Shown: positions 8,257 through 16,574 of the stretch, in pieces
How the letters are laid out: the number at the start of each line of letters is the position of its first letter
How positions within the stretch are numbered: position 1 is the stretch's first letter
Assembly (NCBI GenBank): GCA_016703605.1
Contig: JADJBU010000002.1
Span: 186,001-250,000 of the forward strand
Source of the DNA: Candidatus Villigracilis adiacens
GTDB lineage: Bacteria > Chloroflexota > Anaerolineae > Anaerolineales > Villigracilaceae
Direction: 5' to 3'
Length of the DNA stretch: 64,000 bases
Notes under the pieces: generated by a model
Seen by the model: only the letters and a program-made list of their open reading frames with translations
Database searches by the model: none
What the model was told of the DNA's origin: nothing
Position numbers and translations under genes: made by a program

Positions 8257-8544
8257 TTAGCGAAAGTTGGAACTGCTGATGATCCTGCCGTTCTCCGAGT
8301 CCAACTCGCAGAACTGGGCGTCGCTGGTAAAGGTGGATAGGCTGGCATCCTCGTTCAGCCGGACCCTGGTAAAGAGTGCGCCGGATTTGGGTTTTTCCGC
8401 CTTCCAAAGCGTTTGTCCATTGGAAGCAACCATATAGATATTAGACTCCCCCACGGGGAAGCCTTCGGGGTTTTCCATTACAACGATCCCCTTGCGCAGT
8501 TCGATAAGTTTTTCGATCTTTGTATACAGCGGGTTAATTTCCAT
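8257..8544 (-). CDS. Hypothetical 95-aa protein, WD/outer-surface-like motif
   Basis: A soluble 95-residue protein (MEINPLYTKIEKLIELRKG...). The middle reads GFPVGESNIYMVASNGQTLWKAEKP, a pattern found in small conserved proteins that look like two or three propeller blades. No catalytic motif is seen. It is the first gene of the same-strand block down to 6622. Confidence 0.55.
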   Translation of the reverse strand: MEINPLYTKIEKLIELRKGIVVMENPEGFPVGESNIYMVASNGQTLWKAEKPKSGALFTRVRLNEDASLSTFTSDAQFCELDSENGRIISSSNFR

Positions 8545-8619
8545 GGAGAACCGTCCTCACAGCGCGTATTATATCTCAATCCGCGCTTGCCTACCGAGCG
8601 GTAGGGAAAAACTGGCAAC

Positions 8620-8653
8620 AAAAAACCCGGCGCTTTTACCGAATGCGCCAGGT
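8620..8653 (-). terminator. Terminator after the 38-aa gene
   Basis: On the minus strand ACCTGGCGC and GCGCCGGGT form a 9-bp stem (one G-T pair) with an 11-nt loop, then TTTTTT. It lies about 23 bp after the small gene ending at 8676. Confidence 0.75.
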
Positions 8654-8675
8654 TAGGGGATGGGGTGGTCTTCCG

Positions 8676-8792
8676 TCATTGCTCTTGAACTCCCATGTTG
8701 CTGAGTTCATCCTGGCTGTATTGGGCAACGTACAGGTCGCTGCCTGCCAGGGCGAGCAGTAGCACAACGACCACTGCGGCAAAAACAAACAT
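8676..8792 (-). CDS. 38-aa single-helix membrane peptide
   Basis: A short frame of 38 residues starts at ATG 8792, with AAAGGAG placed 7-8 bases upstream, and ends at TGA 8678-8676, followed by a rho-independent terminator. The N-terminal half is a strongly hydrophobic helix (MFVFAAVVVVLLLALAGSD), and the rest is polar (LYVAQYSQDELSNMG). Strong ribosome site, own terminator and clean topology argue that it is real. Function unknown; it could be a subunit-like or stress membrane peptide. Confidence 0.6.
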   Translation of the reverse strand: MFVFAAVVVVLLLALAGSDLYVAQYSQDELSNMGVQEQ

Positions 8793-8969
8793 GGCTCAAC
8801 TCCTTTCTTTTATATGCCTACTATAACGACTTCGCTTTCGGAAAGATACTCCCCTTTCAGTACTGTAATGGTTTGACAATACAATCCTGCAAGGGTTGAT
8901 TGATTAACGCATTTCGACCGGGTTTCGTTCCCATACTGTAGGAGGGTTTTTATTTTCAACGGCTCGCAT

Positions 8970-8997
8970 TGACATTCCACCCGAATGGGATAAAATA
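8970..8997 (+). promoter_or_regulatory. Promoter of tRNA-Leu
   Basis: TTGACA (8970-8975), 16 bp, TAAAAT (8992-8997), 24 bp before the mature tRNA 5' end. Confidence 0.75.
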
Positions 8998-9020
8998 CAA
9001 GCCGCCAATCAAAAGAACAT

Positions 9021-9104
<84 letters not shown>

Positions 9105-9134
9105 CAAGTCAAATTGAAATTTGACCTACGAATC

Positions 9135-9160
9135 AGACTCGCAGACGCGGGTCTTTTTTG
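9135..9160 (+). terminator. Terminator after tRNA-Leu
   Basis: AGACTCGC / GCGGGTCT form an 8-bp stem (one G-T pair) with a 4-nt loop followed by TTTTTT. Confidence 0.8.
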
Positions 9161-9265
9161 ATGGACGGGACCCGGCTCGGGCGGGGGAGGAGCCGGGGAG
9201 TCCGCTTTGGGGTGTGGATTCAGCCCGGGGTTGGTCAATCCAAAGAGCAGAAAACGGACTGGGGT

Positions 9266-9273
9266 GGTATAAT
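9266..9273 (+). promoter_or_regulatory. Extended -10 promoter ahead of gyrA
   Basis: TGGTATAAT is an extended -10 element. No convincing -35 is seen. Transcription would begin near 9280, upstream of the hairpin at 9309-9341 and of gyrA. Confidence 0.5.
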
Positions 9274-9308
9274 TGCACTATAAAAATACGCTTCTTTCAT
9301 CTAATGCG

Positions 9309-9341
9309 ACACGAAGTTTCGACCCGCCTTCGTGTTTTTTT
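9309..9341 (+). terminator. Terminator-like hairpin in the gyrA leader
   Basis: ACACGAAG (9309-9316) and CTTCGTGT (9328-9335) form a perfect 8-bp stem with an 11-nt loop, followed by seven T. It lies between the inferred gyrA promoter and the gyrA start, so it could attenuate gyrA or release a short RNA of about 60 nt. Confidence 0.7.
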
Positions 9342-9391
9342 ATGCCTGTTTTTCGCAAAAATGGCGGCGATTTGACCCAAAAAGGACTCCT

Positions 9392-11923
9392 ATGGCTGAA
9401 GAAACAATGATCGCTGGAAATATCGAATCTGTGGACATTGACGAGCAGATGCGCTCGGCGTATCTCGATTATGCGATGAGTGTGATCGTGGCGCGCGCCC
9501 TGCCCGATGCCCGCGACGGCATGAAGCCGGTGCATCGCCGCATTTTGTACGCGATGCACGAACTGGGATTGCGCTCGAATTCGGCTTTCAAGAAGTCGGC
9601 GCGTATCGTCGGTGAAGTGCTGGGCAAATACCACCCGCACGGCGACTCGGCTGTGTATGAGTCGATGGCGCGCATGGCGCAGGATTTTTCGATGCGCTAC
9701 ATGCTGGTGGACGGTCAGGGGAACTTTGGCTCGGTGGACGGCGACGCGCCTGCCGCGATGCGTTACACCGAAGCGCGCCTGCAAAAAATGGCGGAGGAAA
9801 TGCTGGCGGACCTCGAAAAGGACACGGTTAATTTCGGTCCGAACTTCGACGATTCGTTGCAGGAACCTTTGGTGCTCCCGGCCCGGCTCCCGAACCTGCT
9901 GTTGAACGGCGCTTCGGGCATTGCCGTCGGGATGGCGACCAATATCCCGCCGCAGAATTTGAGAGAGTTGACGGGGGCGATCAATCACCTGATCGATAAT
10001 TACGACAAGATCGAAGATGTGACCGTCGAAGACCTGATGAAGTTCGTGCAGGGACCGGACTTCCCGACCGGCGGCATGATCGTGGGCACGGAGGGCATCA
10101 ACTCGGCGTATAGCACCGGGCGCGGACGCATCGTGATGCGCGGCATCGCCCACATCGAAGAAGAGAAGGCGGGCAAATACTATATCAACATCACGGAGAT
10201 TCCCTACCAGGTCAACAAATCCACCCTGATCGAGCGCATCGCCGAACTGGTGCGCGAGGGCAGGATCGACCAGATCTCCGACCTGCGCGACGAATCGGAC
10301 AAGCGCGGCATGAGCATTGTGATCGAACTCAAGCGCGGCGCGCAGCCCAAGAAGGTGCTTAACCAGCTTTACAAGTACACGGCCTTACAGTCCACGTTTG
10401 GGGTGCAGATGCTGGCATTGGTCGCCGATGAAAACGGCCGCGCCGAGCCGCGCACGCTGCCGCTCAAACGCCTGTTGCAGATCTTCATCGACCACCGCCA
10501 GACAGTCATCACCCGCCGTTCGCAGTTCGATCTCGCCAAAGCCAAAGCCCGCCTGCACATCCTGGACGGCTACCTGACTGCGTTGAACAATATCGACGCC
10601 ATCATCAAGGCCATCCGCGAGGCGGAGGATGCCGATAAAGCCAAATCTGCGTTGATGACGAAGTTCAAGTTGAGCGAGTTGCAGGCGCAGGCGATCCTCG
10701 ACATGCAGTTGCGCCGTCTCGCCGCGCTCGAACGCTGGAAGATCGAAGAGGAACACAAACAGGTTTCGGAGACGATCAAATACCTCGAGGACCTGCTCGC
10801 CAACCCGAAGAAGATTCTGGCGCTGATCAAAGACGATATGAGCGAAGCCGCCGAAAAATACGGCGACGACCGCCGCACGCGCATCTCTGCCGAGGCGAAG
10901 GAAGACATCCACGACGAGGACCTGGTGCCGGATGAATCGGTGCTGATCAGCCTGACCGAGCGCGGATATATCAAGCGCGTGGCGGCAACTGCCTTCCGCC
11001 AGCAAAGCCGCGGCGGGCGCGGGGTGAAGGGGCATACAACGAAGGATGAAGATGAAGTTGTGATGCTCATCCCGGCTCGCAGTCTCGACACGATGCTGTT
11101 CTTTACGGACAAGGGCAAGGTGTATTCGGAGAAGGTCTATCAGATCCCGGACCTGGACCGCGCCACGAAGGGCATTCCGCTGGTGAACATCCTCGCGCTG
11201 GGACCGAATGAGAAAGTCACAGCCGCCATGTCGATCCGCGAGTTTTCGCCCAACCATTACTGCATCATGATGACCGGGCGCGGACGCATCAAACGGGTTT
11301 CGATGGAGGAATTCGCCTCTGTGCGTCCCTCCGGCTTGATTGCTGTCAATCTCGACGATGGCGACACCCTCGGCTGGGCGCGGCTGACTTCCGGCAAGGA
11401 CGAGATCATCATCGTCACCGAGAATGGGCAGGCGTTGAGGTTCAGCGAGGACAAAGTCCGCGCGATGGGGCGGCAGGCAGCGGGTGTTCAGGGCATCAAA
11501 TTGAAGAAAGACGATGTGGTCACCAGCATGGACGTGGTCGAGAAGGACGCCGCGCTTTTGGTGGTGACAACCGCCGGTTTCGGCAAGCAAACCCCGCTGA
11601 AGGAATACTCCCCGAAGGGACGCGCCACGAACGGCATCTCAACAATCGACCAGAAGGCGTTGAAGGAAATTGGCAAAATTGCCGCGGCGCGCGTCATCCA
11701 AAAAGACGACGACCTGACGATCATGACCGCCAACGGCGTGGCGATCCGCCTCAAGGTGAAGGATGTCAAGCAATCGGGGCGGGCGACGAAGGGAGTCCAC
11801 CTCATCAAGCCACAGGAAGGCGACAGCGTGGCTTCGATCGCGAGAATCTCGGCGGATGATTTGAAGAAGGCGGGGGCGAAGATCGAGGAACAGGAAGCCG
11901 AAGCCCAGCCGAAACTGGTGTAG
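9392..11923 (+). CDS. gyrA: DNA gyrase subunit A
   Basis: 843 residues from ATG 9392 with AAAGGA upstream. The N-terminal breakage-reunion domain has MKPVHRRILYAMHELG, the quinolone-resistance region HPHGDSAVYESM with the wild-type Ser, and the catalytic Tyr in MRYTEARL. The C-terminal half is the six-bladed DNA-wrapping domain; it carries the GyrA box QQSRGGRGVKG, which separates gyrase A from topoisomerase IV ParC. Together with GyrB (not here) it introduces negative supercoils. gyrA stands alone between a leader hairpin and a very strong terminator. The last ~20 residues are an acidic tail rich in Glu and Ala. Confidence 0.95.
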   Translation: MAEETMIAGNIESVDIDEQMRSAYLDYAMSVIVARALPDARDGMKPVHRRILYAMHELGLRSNSAFKKSARIVGEVLGKYHPHGDSAVYESMARMAQDFSMRYMLVDGQGNFGSVDGDAPAAMRYTEARLQKMAEEMLADLEKDTVNFGPNFDDSLQEPLVLPARLPNLLLNGASGIAVGMATNIPPQNLRELTGAINHLIDNYDKIEDVTVEDLMKFVQGPDFPTGGMIVGTEGINSAYSTGRGRIVMRGIAHIEEEKAGKYYINITEIPYQVNKSTLIERIAELVREGRIDQISDLRDESDKRGMSIVIELKRGAQPKKVLNQLYKYTALQSTFGVQMLALVADENGRAEPRTLPLKRLLQIFIDHRQTVITRRSQFDLAKAKARLHILDGYLTALNNIDAIIKAIREAEDADKAKSALMTKFKLSELQAQAILDMQLRRLAALERWKIEEEHKQVSETIKYLEDLLANPKKILALIKDDMSEAAEKYGDDRRTRISAEAKEDIHDEDLVPDESVLISLTERGYIKRVAATAFRQQSRGGRGVKGHTTKDEDEVVMLIPARSLDTMLFFTDKGKVYSEKVYQIPDLDRATKGIPLVNILALGPNEKVTAAMSIREFSPNHYCIMMTGRGRIKRVSMEEFASVRPSGLIAVNLDDGDTLGWARLTSGKDEIIIVTENGQALRFSEDKVRAMGRQAAGVQGIKLKKDDVVTSMDVVEKDAALLVVTTAGFGKQTPLKEYSPKGRATNGISTIDQKALKEIGKIAAARVIQKDDDLTIMTANGVAIRLKVKDVKQSGRATKGVHLIKPQEGDSVASIARISADDLKKAGAKIEEQEAEAQPKLV

Positions 11924-11933
11924 GGTACGAAGA

Positions 11934-11981
11934 ATCAAGAACGGGCGATGGAGATCAATCCATCGCCCGTTCTTGATTTAA
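11934..11981 (+). terminator. gyrA terminator
   Basis: A perfect 19-bp stem (11934-11952 with 11959-11977) with a 6-nt loop lies ten bases after the gyrA stop and is followed by TTTAA. Confidence 0.75.
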
Positions 11982-12083
11982 TACGCAGGAGTGCGTCACA
12001 CCAGCCTAAACAGGACATGTCAACCGAGTGGATTTATCCCCTTTACGAGGTTGATCCACCCGTCTGGTGCGACGCACCGCGTA
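11982..12083. other. Long nested palindrome / possible structured RNA
   Basis: An outer arm TACGC..GTGCGTC.CACCAG (11982-12004) pairs with CTGGTG.GACGCAC.GCGTA (12064-12083). Inside, CAACC/GGTTG and GTGGAT/ATCCAC interleave in an a-b-a'-b' order that would give a pseudoknot. It fills the space between the gyrA terminator and the convergent 73-residue gene. It may be a structured 3' region or a small palindromic element. Confidence 0.45.
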
Positions 12084-12100
12084 AGGCGGTTTTAATTACC

Positions 12101-12322
12101 CTAGAACCCGATTCTTCCGGTGAGGAACAGGCAGAGGAACCCGACGGCGCAGGTGGTCATCAAGAGCATGACGACGATGATAAAACGCTGGATGGACGTC
12201 ATGCCGAGAATTTTTCTCGACCGCCCGCCGGATGCCGCGATGGTATTCGCCGCGGGCTTGTAAATAGCCTGCGACTCTTCATCATATTGTTTGGATGCTT
12301 CGTTTCGGAGATCGTCAAACAT
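12101..12322 (-). CDS. Small single-helix membrane protein, 73 aa
   Basis: ATG 12322 with GAGG upstream. A charged N-terminal half (MFDDLRNEASKQYDEESQ) is followed by one membrane helix near the C-terminus (FIIVVMLLMTTCAVGFLCLFL). The start is 28 bp after the birA stop, so it is probably the second gene of a birA transcript. Function unknown. Confidence 0.65.
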   Translation of the reverse strand: MFDDLRNEASKQYDEESQAIYKPAANTIAASGGRSRKILGMTSIQRFIIVVMLLMTTCAVGFLCLFLTGRIGF

Positions 12323-12350
12323 GGTCTGCCTCGTATTTTTTCGAAGTATA

Positions 12351-13130
12351 TCACGCGGACGGGCGCAGGCTGACATCCCCAATGTGGACGCTTACGGTTT
12401 TGTCATGTTCGTCGCGCAGGCGCAACCCCCCGTCCAAATCCAAGCCTTCCAATACCCCGCATACGGGTTCCCCGTTTTCAGCGCCGACCTGAACCGTCTC
12501 TCCGCGGAAGGCAAGCCGCTCTTCCCAGGACCGGATGAAACGTTCGGCGCCAATTTCGCGTCCCCGTTTTTGAATGGCTTCGAGCACGAGGAAGATGATT
12601 TCCTCCCGACTCAACGCCCTGCCAAGTTCATCTTCCAGACTCGTGGCTGGAAAGCGAAGCGACTCGGCGGGCGGGACCGACGACCTGCCGACGTTGATTC
12701 CCATGCCGATCACCAGCGAGTCTGCTTCGTCGCCAGACCAGACGGTCTCGACCAGAATCCCCGCGACCTTTCTGCCGCCCAGCAATATATCATTGGGCCA
12801 TTTGATCCTGGGAGACAGACCCAGCCCCAGACAGGCATCAGAGATCGAGAGGGCCGCCAGTCCCACGGTCCGCGAGAGATGCGGGCGCAGGGGCGCGGAG
12901 GGACGCAGGATCAGGCTCATCGCGATGGCGCTGCCTTGGGGGGTGGACCACTTCCGATCCAGCCGCCCGCGTCCCTGCGTTTGTTCATCTGCGACGACAA
13001 GCGAGAAATCCTTCGCACCGTCTGCCGCCCACGCCAGTGCTTCATCATTTGTCGAGCCAAGCGAATCAAAATAACGCAATCCGCCAGGGTTCAATTTTGC
13101 AAGATGTTTTTTGAGGGAGGTTCCGTTCAT
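12351..13130 (-). CDS. birA: Biotin--[acetyl-CoA-carboxylase] ligase
   Basis: 259 residues from ATG 13130. The catalytic domain shows STNDEA, the biotinyl-AMP loop QGRGRLDRKW, KWPNDI(LL) and GILVE, and a short C-terminal SH3-like domain (residues ~210-259). The N-terminal DNA-binding domain of E. coli BirA is absent, so this is a monofunctional ligase that attaches biotin to carboxylase carrier proteins and does not repress biotin genes. An upstream start at 13163 would add 11 residues with no better ribosome site. Confidence 0.92.
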   Translation of the reverse strand: MNGTSLKKHLAKLNPGGLRYFDSLGSTNDEALAWAADGAKDFSLVVADEQTQGRGRLDRKWSTPQGSAIAMSLILRPSAPLRPHLSRTVGLAALSISDACLGLGLSPRIKWPNDILLGGRKVAGILVETVWSGDEADSLVIGMGINVGRSSVPPAESLRFPATSLEDELGRALSREEIIFLVLEAIQKRGREIGAERFIRSWEERLAFRGETVQVGAENGEPVCGVLEGLDLDGGLRLRDEHDKTVSVHIGDVSLRPSA

Positions 13131-13155
13131 GGCGGGAAAGTAGTCACGTAAACAG

Positions 13156-13196
13156 GTATACAAGTAAACACGTCCCTTTCCTGTCTACTTGTATAC
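13156..13196. repeat. Inverted repeat GTATACAAGTA / TACTTGTATAC
   Basis: Two perfect 11-bp arms are separated by 19 nt in the 100-bp gap between the M23 peptidase stop and the birA start (both minus strand). There is no T-run, so it is more likely a processing signal, regulator site or small palindromic insert than a terminator. Confidence 0.55.
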
Positions 13197-13230
13197 TTGT
13201 CTACCTTTGTCCTGTGTTCCTTCCACTTCC

Positions 13231-14394
13231 TCACTGCACAATATCGTACGGATTGATGTTCGATCCCCCGACACGAATCTCGAAGTGCAAATGCGCTCCG
13301 AATGAGTTGCCGGTGTTGCCCGACAGCCCGATTGCCGACCCCTGCCCGACCGTCTGGCATTGGGTGACAAAGATCGTGCTTAAGTGGGCATAGACCGTTA
13401 CGTAACCGTTGCCGTGGTCAATTTGTACAACATTGCCGTAACCGTAATTCCAGCCGCCCGCCGCCATGGTGACGACGCCCGTTCCAGCCGCATACACATT
13501 CGAACCTTCAGGCGCGGAGATGTCTATGCCGAGATGACCGGGACCGTAGGCGTTGCCCGAAAGCGTGTGATCGTCCGCGGGCCAGCCCAGGCCGCTGCCG
13601 ACCGGTCCGCCGCCGCAGACGTTCGCGGCATTCGCGCCGCCCGTGCCGGTGTCTGCGCCGCGCGAGGCGGTTTGCAGGTCTGCCGCCCAGTTGCGCAGTT
13701 CGCGCGAGCCGCCGGGGATGAAAACAGTAGCGCCCGGTTCGATCTTCGGATCGGTCAGGTCGATCTGGTTGCCGGGGAAGTTGATGATATCTTCAGGCTC
13801 GGCGAAAAATTTCTTTGCAACCGTCTCGAAGGTATCGCCCTCGCTCCATTCATAATACAAACCGTCTTCAGGAGGGATTTGCAACTCCATGCCCGGGCGC
13901 AGGCTGTGCGGGTTATCGTCCAATTCGTCGTTGACGTACAGGATCGTCTCGGATTTGACCTTGAACAACTCGGCGATGCGGTACATCGAATCGCCGCGCA
14001 CCACGCGATAGAGTTCCGGTTCGTAGCGCGGACGTTCGGGGATGTTGGTCTTGACCTGCAATTTGCGGAAGATGGTGGGAAGGAACCCGGTTCCCTCTCC
14101 GCCCGAGCCTGCCTGCGAGACCGGTGAAGTTCCTCCCGCTGTGGCCTCTTCCGTCGCCGCCGCGACGGTGACTACGGTGGGCGGCAGCGTGCTTTTGTAG
14201 TAGAGCGTCCCCCCGAGCAAACCGATCACCAGCAAAACCGTCACCGCCCAACTGACGAGTGTGAATCGGTCTGTCTTTTTTTCCTTGCGCGGCGTGGTGC
14301 CGGGTTCGTCCACAGCCGAAACGGGCTGGGGCTGTTCGGCTGTGGCTTTCATCCGCGCGGGGAAGATGGATTTGATTTTTTCGAGGAGGTTCAT
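13231..14394 (-). CDS. LysM-containing M23 metallopeptidase (envelope)
   Basis: 387 residues from ATG 14394. One membrane helix at residues ~48-70 anchors the protein with the rest outside. Two LysM-like modules follow (YRVVRGDSMYRIAELF... and YYEWSEGDTFETVAKKF...), which bind peptidoglycan. The C-terminal M23 domain has GHLGIDI and HLHFE, the zinc ligands, so it should be an active endopeptidase. It likely cuts peptide crosslinks during wall growth or division. It lies downstream of rho, separated by two small hairpins. Confidence 0.9.
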   Translation of the reverse strand: MNLLEKIKSIFPARMKATAEQPQPVSAVDEPGTTPRKEKKTDRFTLVSWAVTVLLVIGLLGGTLYYKSTLPPTVVTVAAATEEATAGGTSPVSQAGSGGEGTGFLPTIFRKLQVKTNIPERPRYEPELYRVVRGDSMYRIAELFKVKSETILYVNDELDDNPHSLRPGMELQIPPEDGLYYEWSEGDTFETVAKKFFAEPEDIINFPGNQIDLTDPKIEPGATVFIPGGSRELRNWAADLQTASRGADTGTGGANAANVCGGGPVGSGLGWPADDHTLSGNAYGPGHLGIDISAPEGSNVYAAGTGVVTMAAGGWNYGYGNVVQIDHGNGYVTVYAHLSTIFVTQCQTVGQGSAIGLSGNTGNSFGAHLHFEIRVGGSNINPYDIVQ

Positions 14395-14410
14395 GTTTGG
14401 TTCGTAATAG

Positions 14411-14451
14411 CGCAAGGTTTACCTTGCGATGTAAAGCAAGGTGAACCTTGC
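14411..14451. repeat. Two tandem short palindromes between rho and the M23 gene
   Basis: CGCAAGGTTTACCTTGCG (14411-14428) and GCAAGGTGAACCTTGC (14436-14451) are two near-identical hairpins in the 70-bp gap. They may separate or stabilise the rho and peptidase messages. Confidence 0.6.
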
Positions 14452-14465
14452 CGTACTTCGCACGT

Positions 14466-15743
14466 TTACGCGTCCCTGGTCAGGTTTTCCAAAAATTCGA
14501 TATTGTTCTTCGATTTTTCCAACCGGGTCAGGATTGCCTCTGTCGCAACAGATGGGTCCATGCCCGCGCCCGCGGGTTGGGACGAAGTCATCTGCACGAA
14601 CATGCGGCGCAGCAGCCAGACGCGCTGGAGCAGGTCGGGTCCGAGCAGCAGGTCTTCGCGGCGGGTGGACGAGCGTTCGATGTCCACGGCGGGGAAGGTG
14701 CGGCGTTCCTGCAATTTGCGAGAGAGGTGCAATTCCATGTTACCGGTGCCTTTGAATTCTTCGTAGACCACGTCATCGAGGCGGGAGCCGGTGTCCACGA
14801 GGCAGGTGGCGATGATGGTCAGCGACCCGCCTTCCTCCACGTTGCGAGCCGCGCCGAAGAATCGCTTGGGCGGGTACAGCGCGGAGGGGTCCATACCGCC
14901 GGAGAGCGTGCGCCCGGAGGGGTTGACCACAAGGTTATAGGCGCGGGCGAGGCGGGTGATCGAGTCCATTAAGATTACTACATGACGACCGATCTCCACC
15001 AATCTCTTAGCGCGGTCTAAGGCAAGTTCCGCCGTGCGAACGTGGGAGGTGACCGGCTCATCGAAGGTCGAGGCGACCACTTCCGCGTCCACCGAGCGGT
15101 CCATATCGGTCACTTCCTCGGGGCGTTCGCCGATCAGGGCAATGATCAGGTGGACGTCGGGATATTTGGTTGAAATCGAATTTGCAATCTGCTTGAGAAT
15201 TGTGGTTTTCCCCGTCTTGGGCGGCGAGACGATCAGCCCGCGCTGTCCCCTGCCGACCGGGGCGATCAGGTTGATCAGGCGCGGGGCGAGGGTTTTTCCG
15301 TCGGTTTCAAGGTCAAAGCGTTTATCGGGGAAGATGGGGGTCAGGTTTTCGAACACCGTGCGTTTTGAGGCTTCTTCCGGCTCGAGCCCGTTGATGGATT
15401 CCACCTTGAGCAGACCAAAATGACGTTCGCTTTCGCGCGGCGGGCGCACCTGCCCGATGACAAGGTCCCCGGCGCGCAGGTCGTACTTTCTCAACTGCGC
15501 TTGTGAGACGTAGACATCCTGGTCGCTGATGCGGTAGTTGGTTGCCCGCAAAAAGCCGATACCTTCGCTCATGATCTCCAGGATGCCGCCGCGCAGTTCG
15601 ATGCCCTCCTTTTGTGCCTCCGCCTCGCGGATCATCATGGCGAGGGTTTCTTTTTTAAGCCGGTTGGCGTTTTGGATGTTGAGTCCCTTCGCCATGCTGC
15701 GCAATTTTGAGAGGGGTTCGTTCTCAAGTTCGAGTATTTTCAT
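14466..15743 (-). CDS. rho: Transcription termination factor Rho
   Basis: 425 residues. The N-terminal Rho-N helix-turn region and the cold-shock-like RNA-binding domain (GGILEIMSEGIGFLR, then DVYVSQAQLRKYDLRAGD) precede the RecA-like motor: Walker A SPPKTGKTTI, Walker B HVVILMDSITRLARAYN and the Q-loop / R-loop regions. It is a hexameric RNA translocase that ends transcription. The leader carries a hairpin 43 bp upstream of the start. It lacks the long insertions seen in some high-GC Rho proteins. Confidence 0.96.
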   Translation of the reverse strand: MKILELENEPLSKLRSMAKGLNIQNANRLKKETLAMMIREAEAQKEGIELRGGILEIMSEGIGFLRATNYRISDQDVYVSQAQLRKYDLRAGDLVIGQVRPPRESERHFGLLKVESINGLEPEEASKRTVFENLTPIFPDKRFDLETDGKTLAPRLINLIAPVGRGQRGLIVSPPKTGKTTILKQIANSISTKYPDVHLIIALIGERPEEVTDMDRSVDAEVVASTFDEPVTSHVRTAELALDRAKRLVEIGRHVVILMDSITRLARAYNLVVNPSGRTLSGGMDPSALYPPKRFFGAARNVEEGGSLTIIATCLVDTGSRLDDVVYEEFKGTGNMELHLSRKLQERRTFPAVDIERSSTRREDLLLGPDLLQRVWLLRRMFVQMTSSQPAGAGMDPSVATEAILTRLEKSKNNIEFLENLTRDA

Positions 15744-15785
15744 GTTCTTCTCTTTTGGAATAATTGGAATGGGAATGCGAAAAGA

Positions 15786-15808
15786 CCAGTCCCCGCTGCG
15801 GGCTGGTG
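15786..15808 (-). promoter_or_regulatory. Hairpin in the rho leader
   Basis: On the minus strand ACCAGCCCGC and the following CGGGGACTGGT form a stem, then CTTTTC, 43 bp ahead of the rho start. It resembles a weak terminator and may be part of rho leader regulation. Confidence 0.45.
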
Positions 15809-16062
15809 AGTTTCCTTAGGATGTTGCGTTTGAGATTGGGGTTTCGATCAAGATGTTCTTTTCAAATGGCAGGCGCGAAGATTTCAAAACGTGCAATTCG
15901 TAATTTGGTTATAAAGCGTCTGGGGAATTGCAACGATTATAGCACTTCTATCGAGGCGGCGCAAGCGGCGAAACTTATCATTTTGGTAATTCGCGCATTG
16001 CGCGGCTTGTCGTGAAAATCAATCAGAAAAAACTCTGGGTTTATGTGCAGGGTCTTGCTTAA
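15809..16062. other. Gene-free stretch upstream of rho
   Basis: No reading frame with a ribosome site is convincing here. The stretch should hold the rho promoter; no clear -35/-10 pair was found by eye. Confidence 0.4.
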
Positions 16063-16095
16063 AAGTGACTGTCACCTGCGAGGTGACAGTCACTT
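16063..16095. terminator. Perfect 15-bp hairpin GTGACTGTCAC type
   Basis: AAGTGACTGTCACCT (16063-16077) and AGGTGACAGTCACTT (16081-16095) form a perfect stem with a 3-nt loop, 28 bp after the lipoprotein stop at 16123 on the minus strand. The same GTGACAGTC core recurs at 19031-19062. There is no T-run. Confidence 0.6.
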
Positions 16096-16122
16096 GCGGT
16101 TCATTTAGATAAGAGCCAATAT

Positions 16123-16551
16123 CTATTTCGGATTCGGGTAAGCCGATTCGAGTCCCGGTCCTTCCACGCCGTCGATGTATCGTTCGCCGTGCAACTCACC
16201 GTTGATGGTCACCGTATAAACACCGTGACCGGAAAGATACTGATCTGTACCGGAAAGGCTCTGCCAGGTAAAAGTCAACTGATTGCCTTCCAGCGTTCCA
16301 ACGCCTTCCTGAATATCGCCGGAGACCAGCCATTGCATTTTATATTCATTCGCCGAGTCGCCCGCAAAGATGGTGAGAGTCCCGCCGTATTGTTCGCCGG
16401 CGGGGTCGTTGGCATTCAGCGCAAATGAGCCGGTGATGCCTGGCACATTATCAGCGGGAGCGTCTGCGCCGAGCGGGGCGGGCGTGCGGCGCGGAAAACA
16501 GGCGCTGATGGTGAGGACGAGCAGTAACATTATTAGTGAAGTTCGTTTCAT
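16123..16551 (-). CDS. Small lipoprotein, 142 aa
   Basis: ATG 16551 follows GAGGAG at a good distance. The signal peptide ends in LTISAC, so the mature protein is lipidated. A short Pro/Ala linker leads to a ~100-residue beta-rich domain (GGTLTIFAGDSANEYKMQW...). It lies 23 bp downstream of the cytochrome b fusion gene and could be an accessory of that complex, which is inference from position only. Confidence 0.75.
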   Translation of the reverse strand: MKRTSLIMLLLVLTISACFPRRTPAPLGADAPADNVPGITGSFALNANDPAGEQYGGTLTIFAGDSANEYKMQWLVSGDIQEGVGTLEGNQLTFTWQSLSGTDQYLSGHGVYTVTINGELHGERYIDGVEGPGLESAYPNPK

Positions 16552-16574
16552 GGCTCCTCGGTTGTAGGGCAAAA

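Noticed and set aside
10385..11590. Long minus-strand frame inside gyrA
   Set aside because: It is an antisense shadow of a GC-rich conserved gene, with His/Arg-rich low-quality protein composition.
16063..16095. Attachment site for an integrative element
   Set aside because: The palindrome is best read as a terminator-type hairpin; no integrase, no second att copy.
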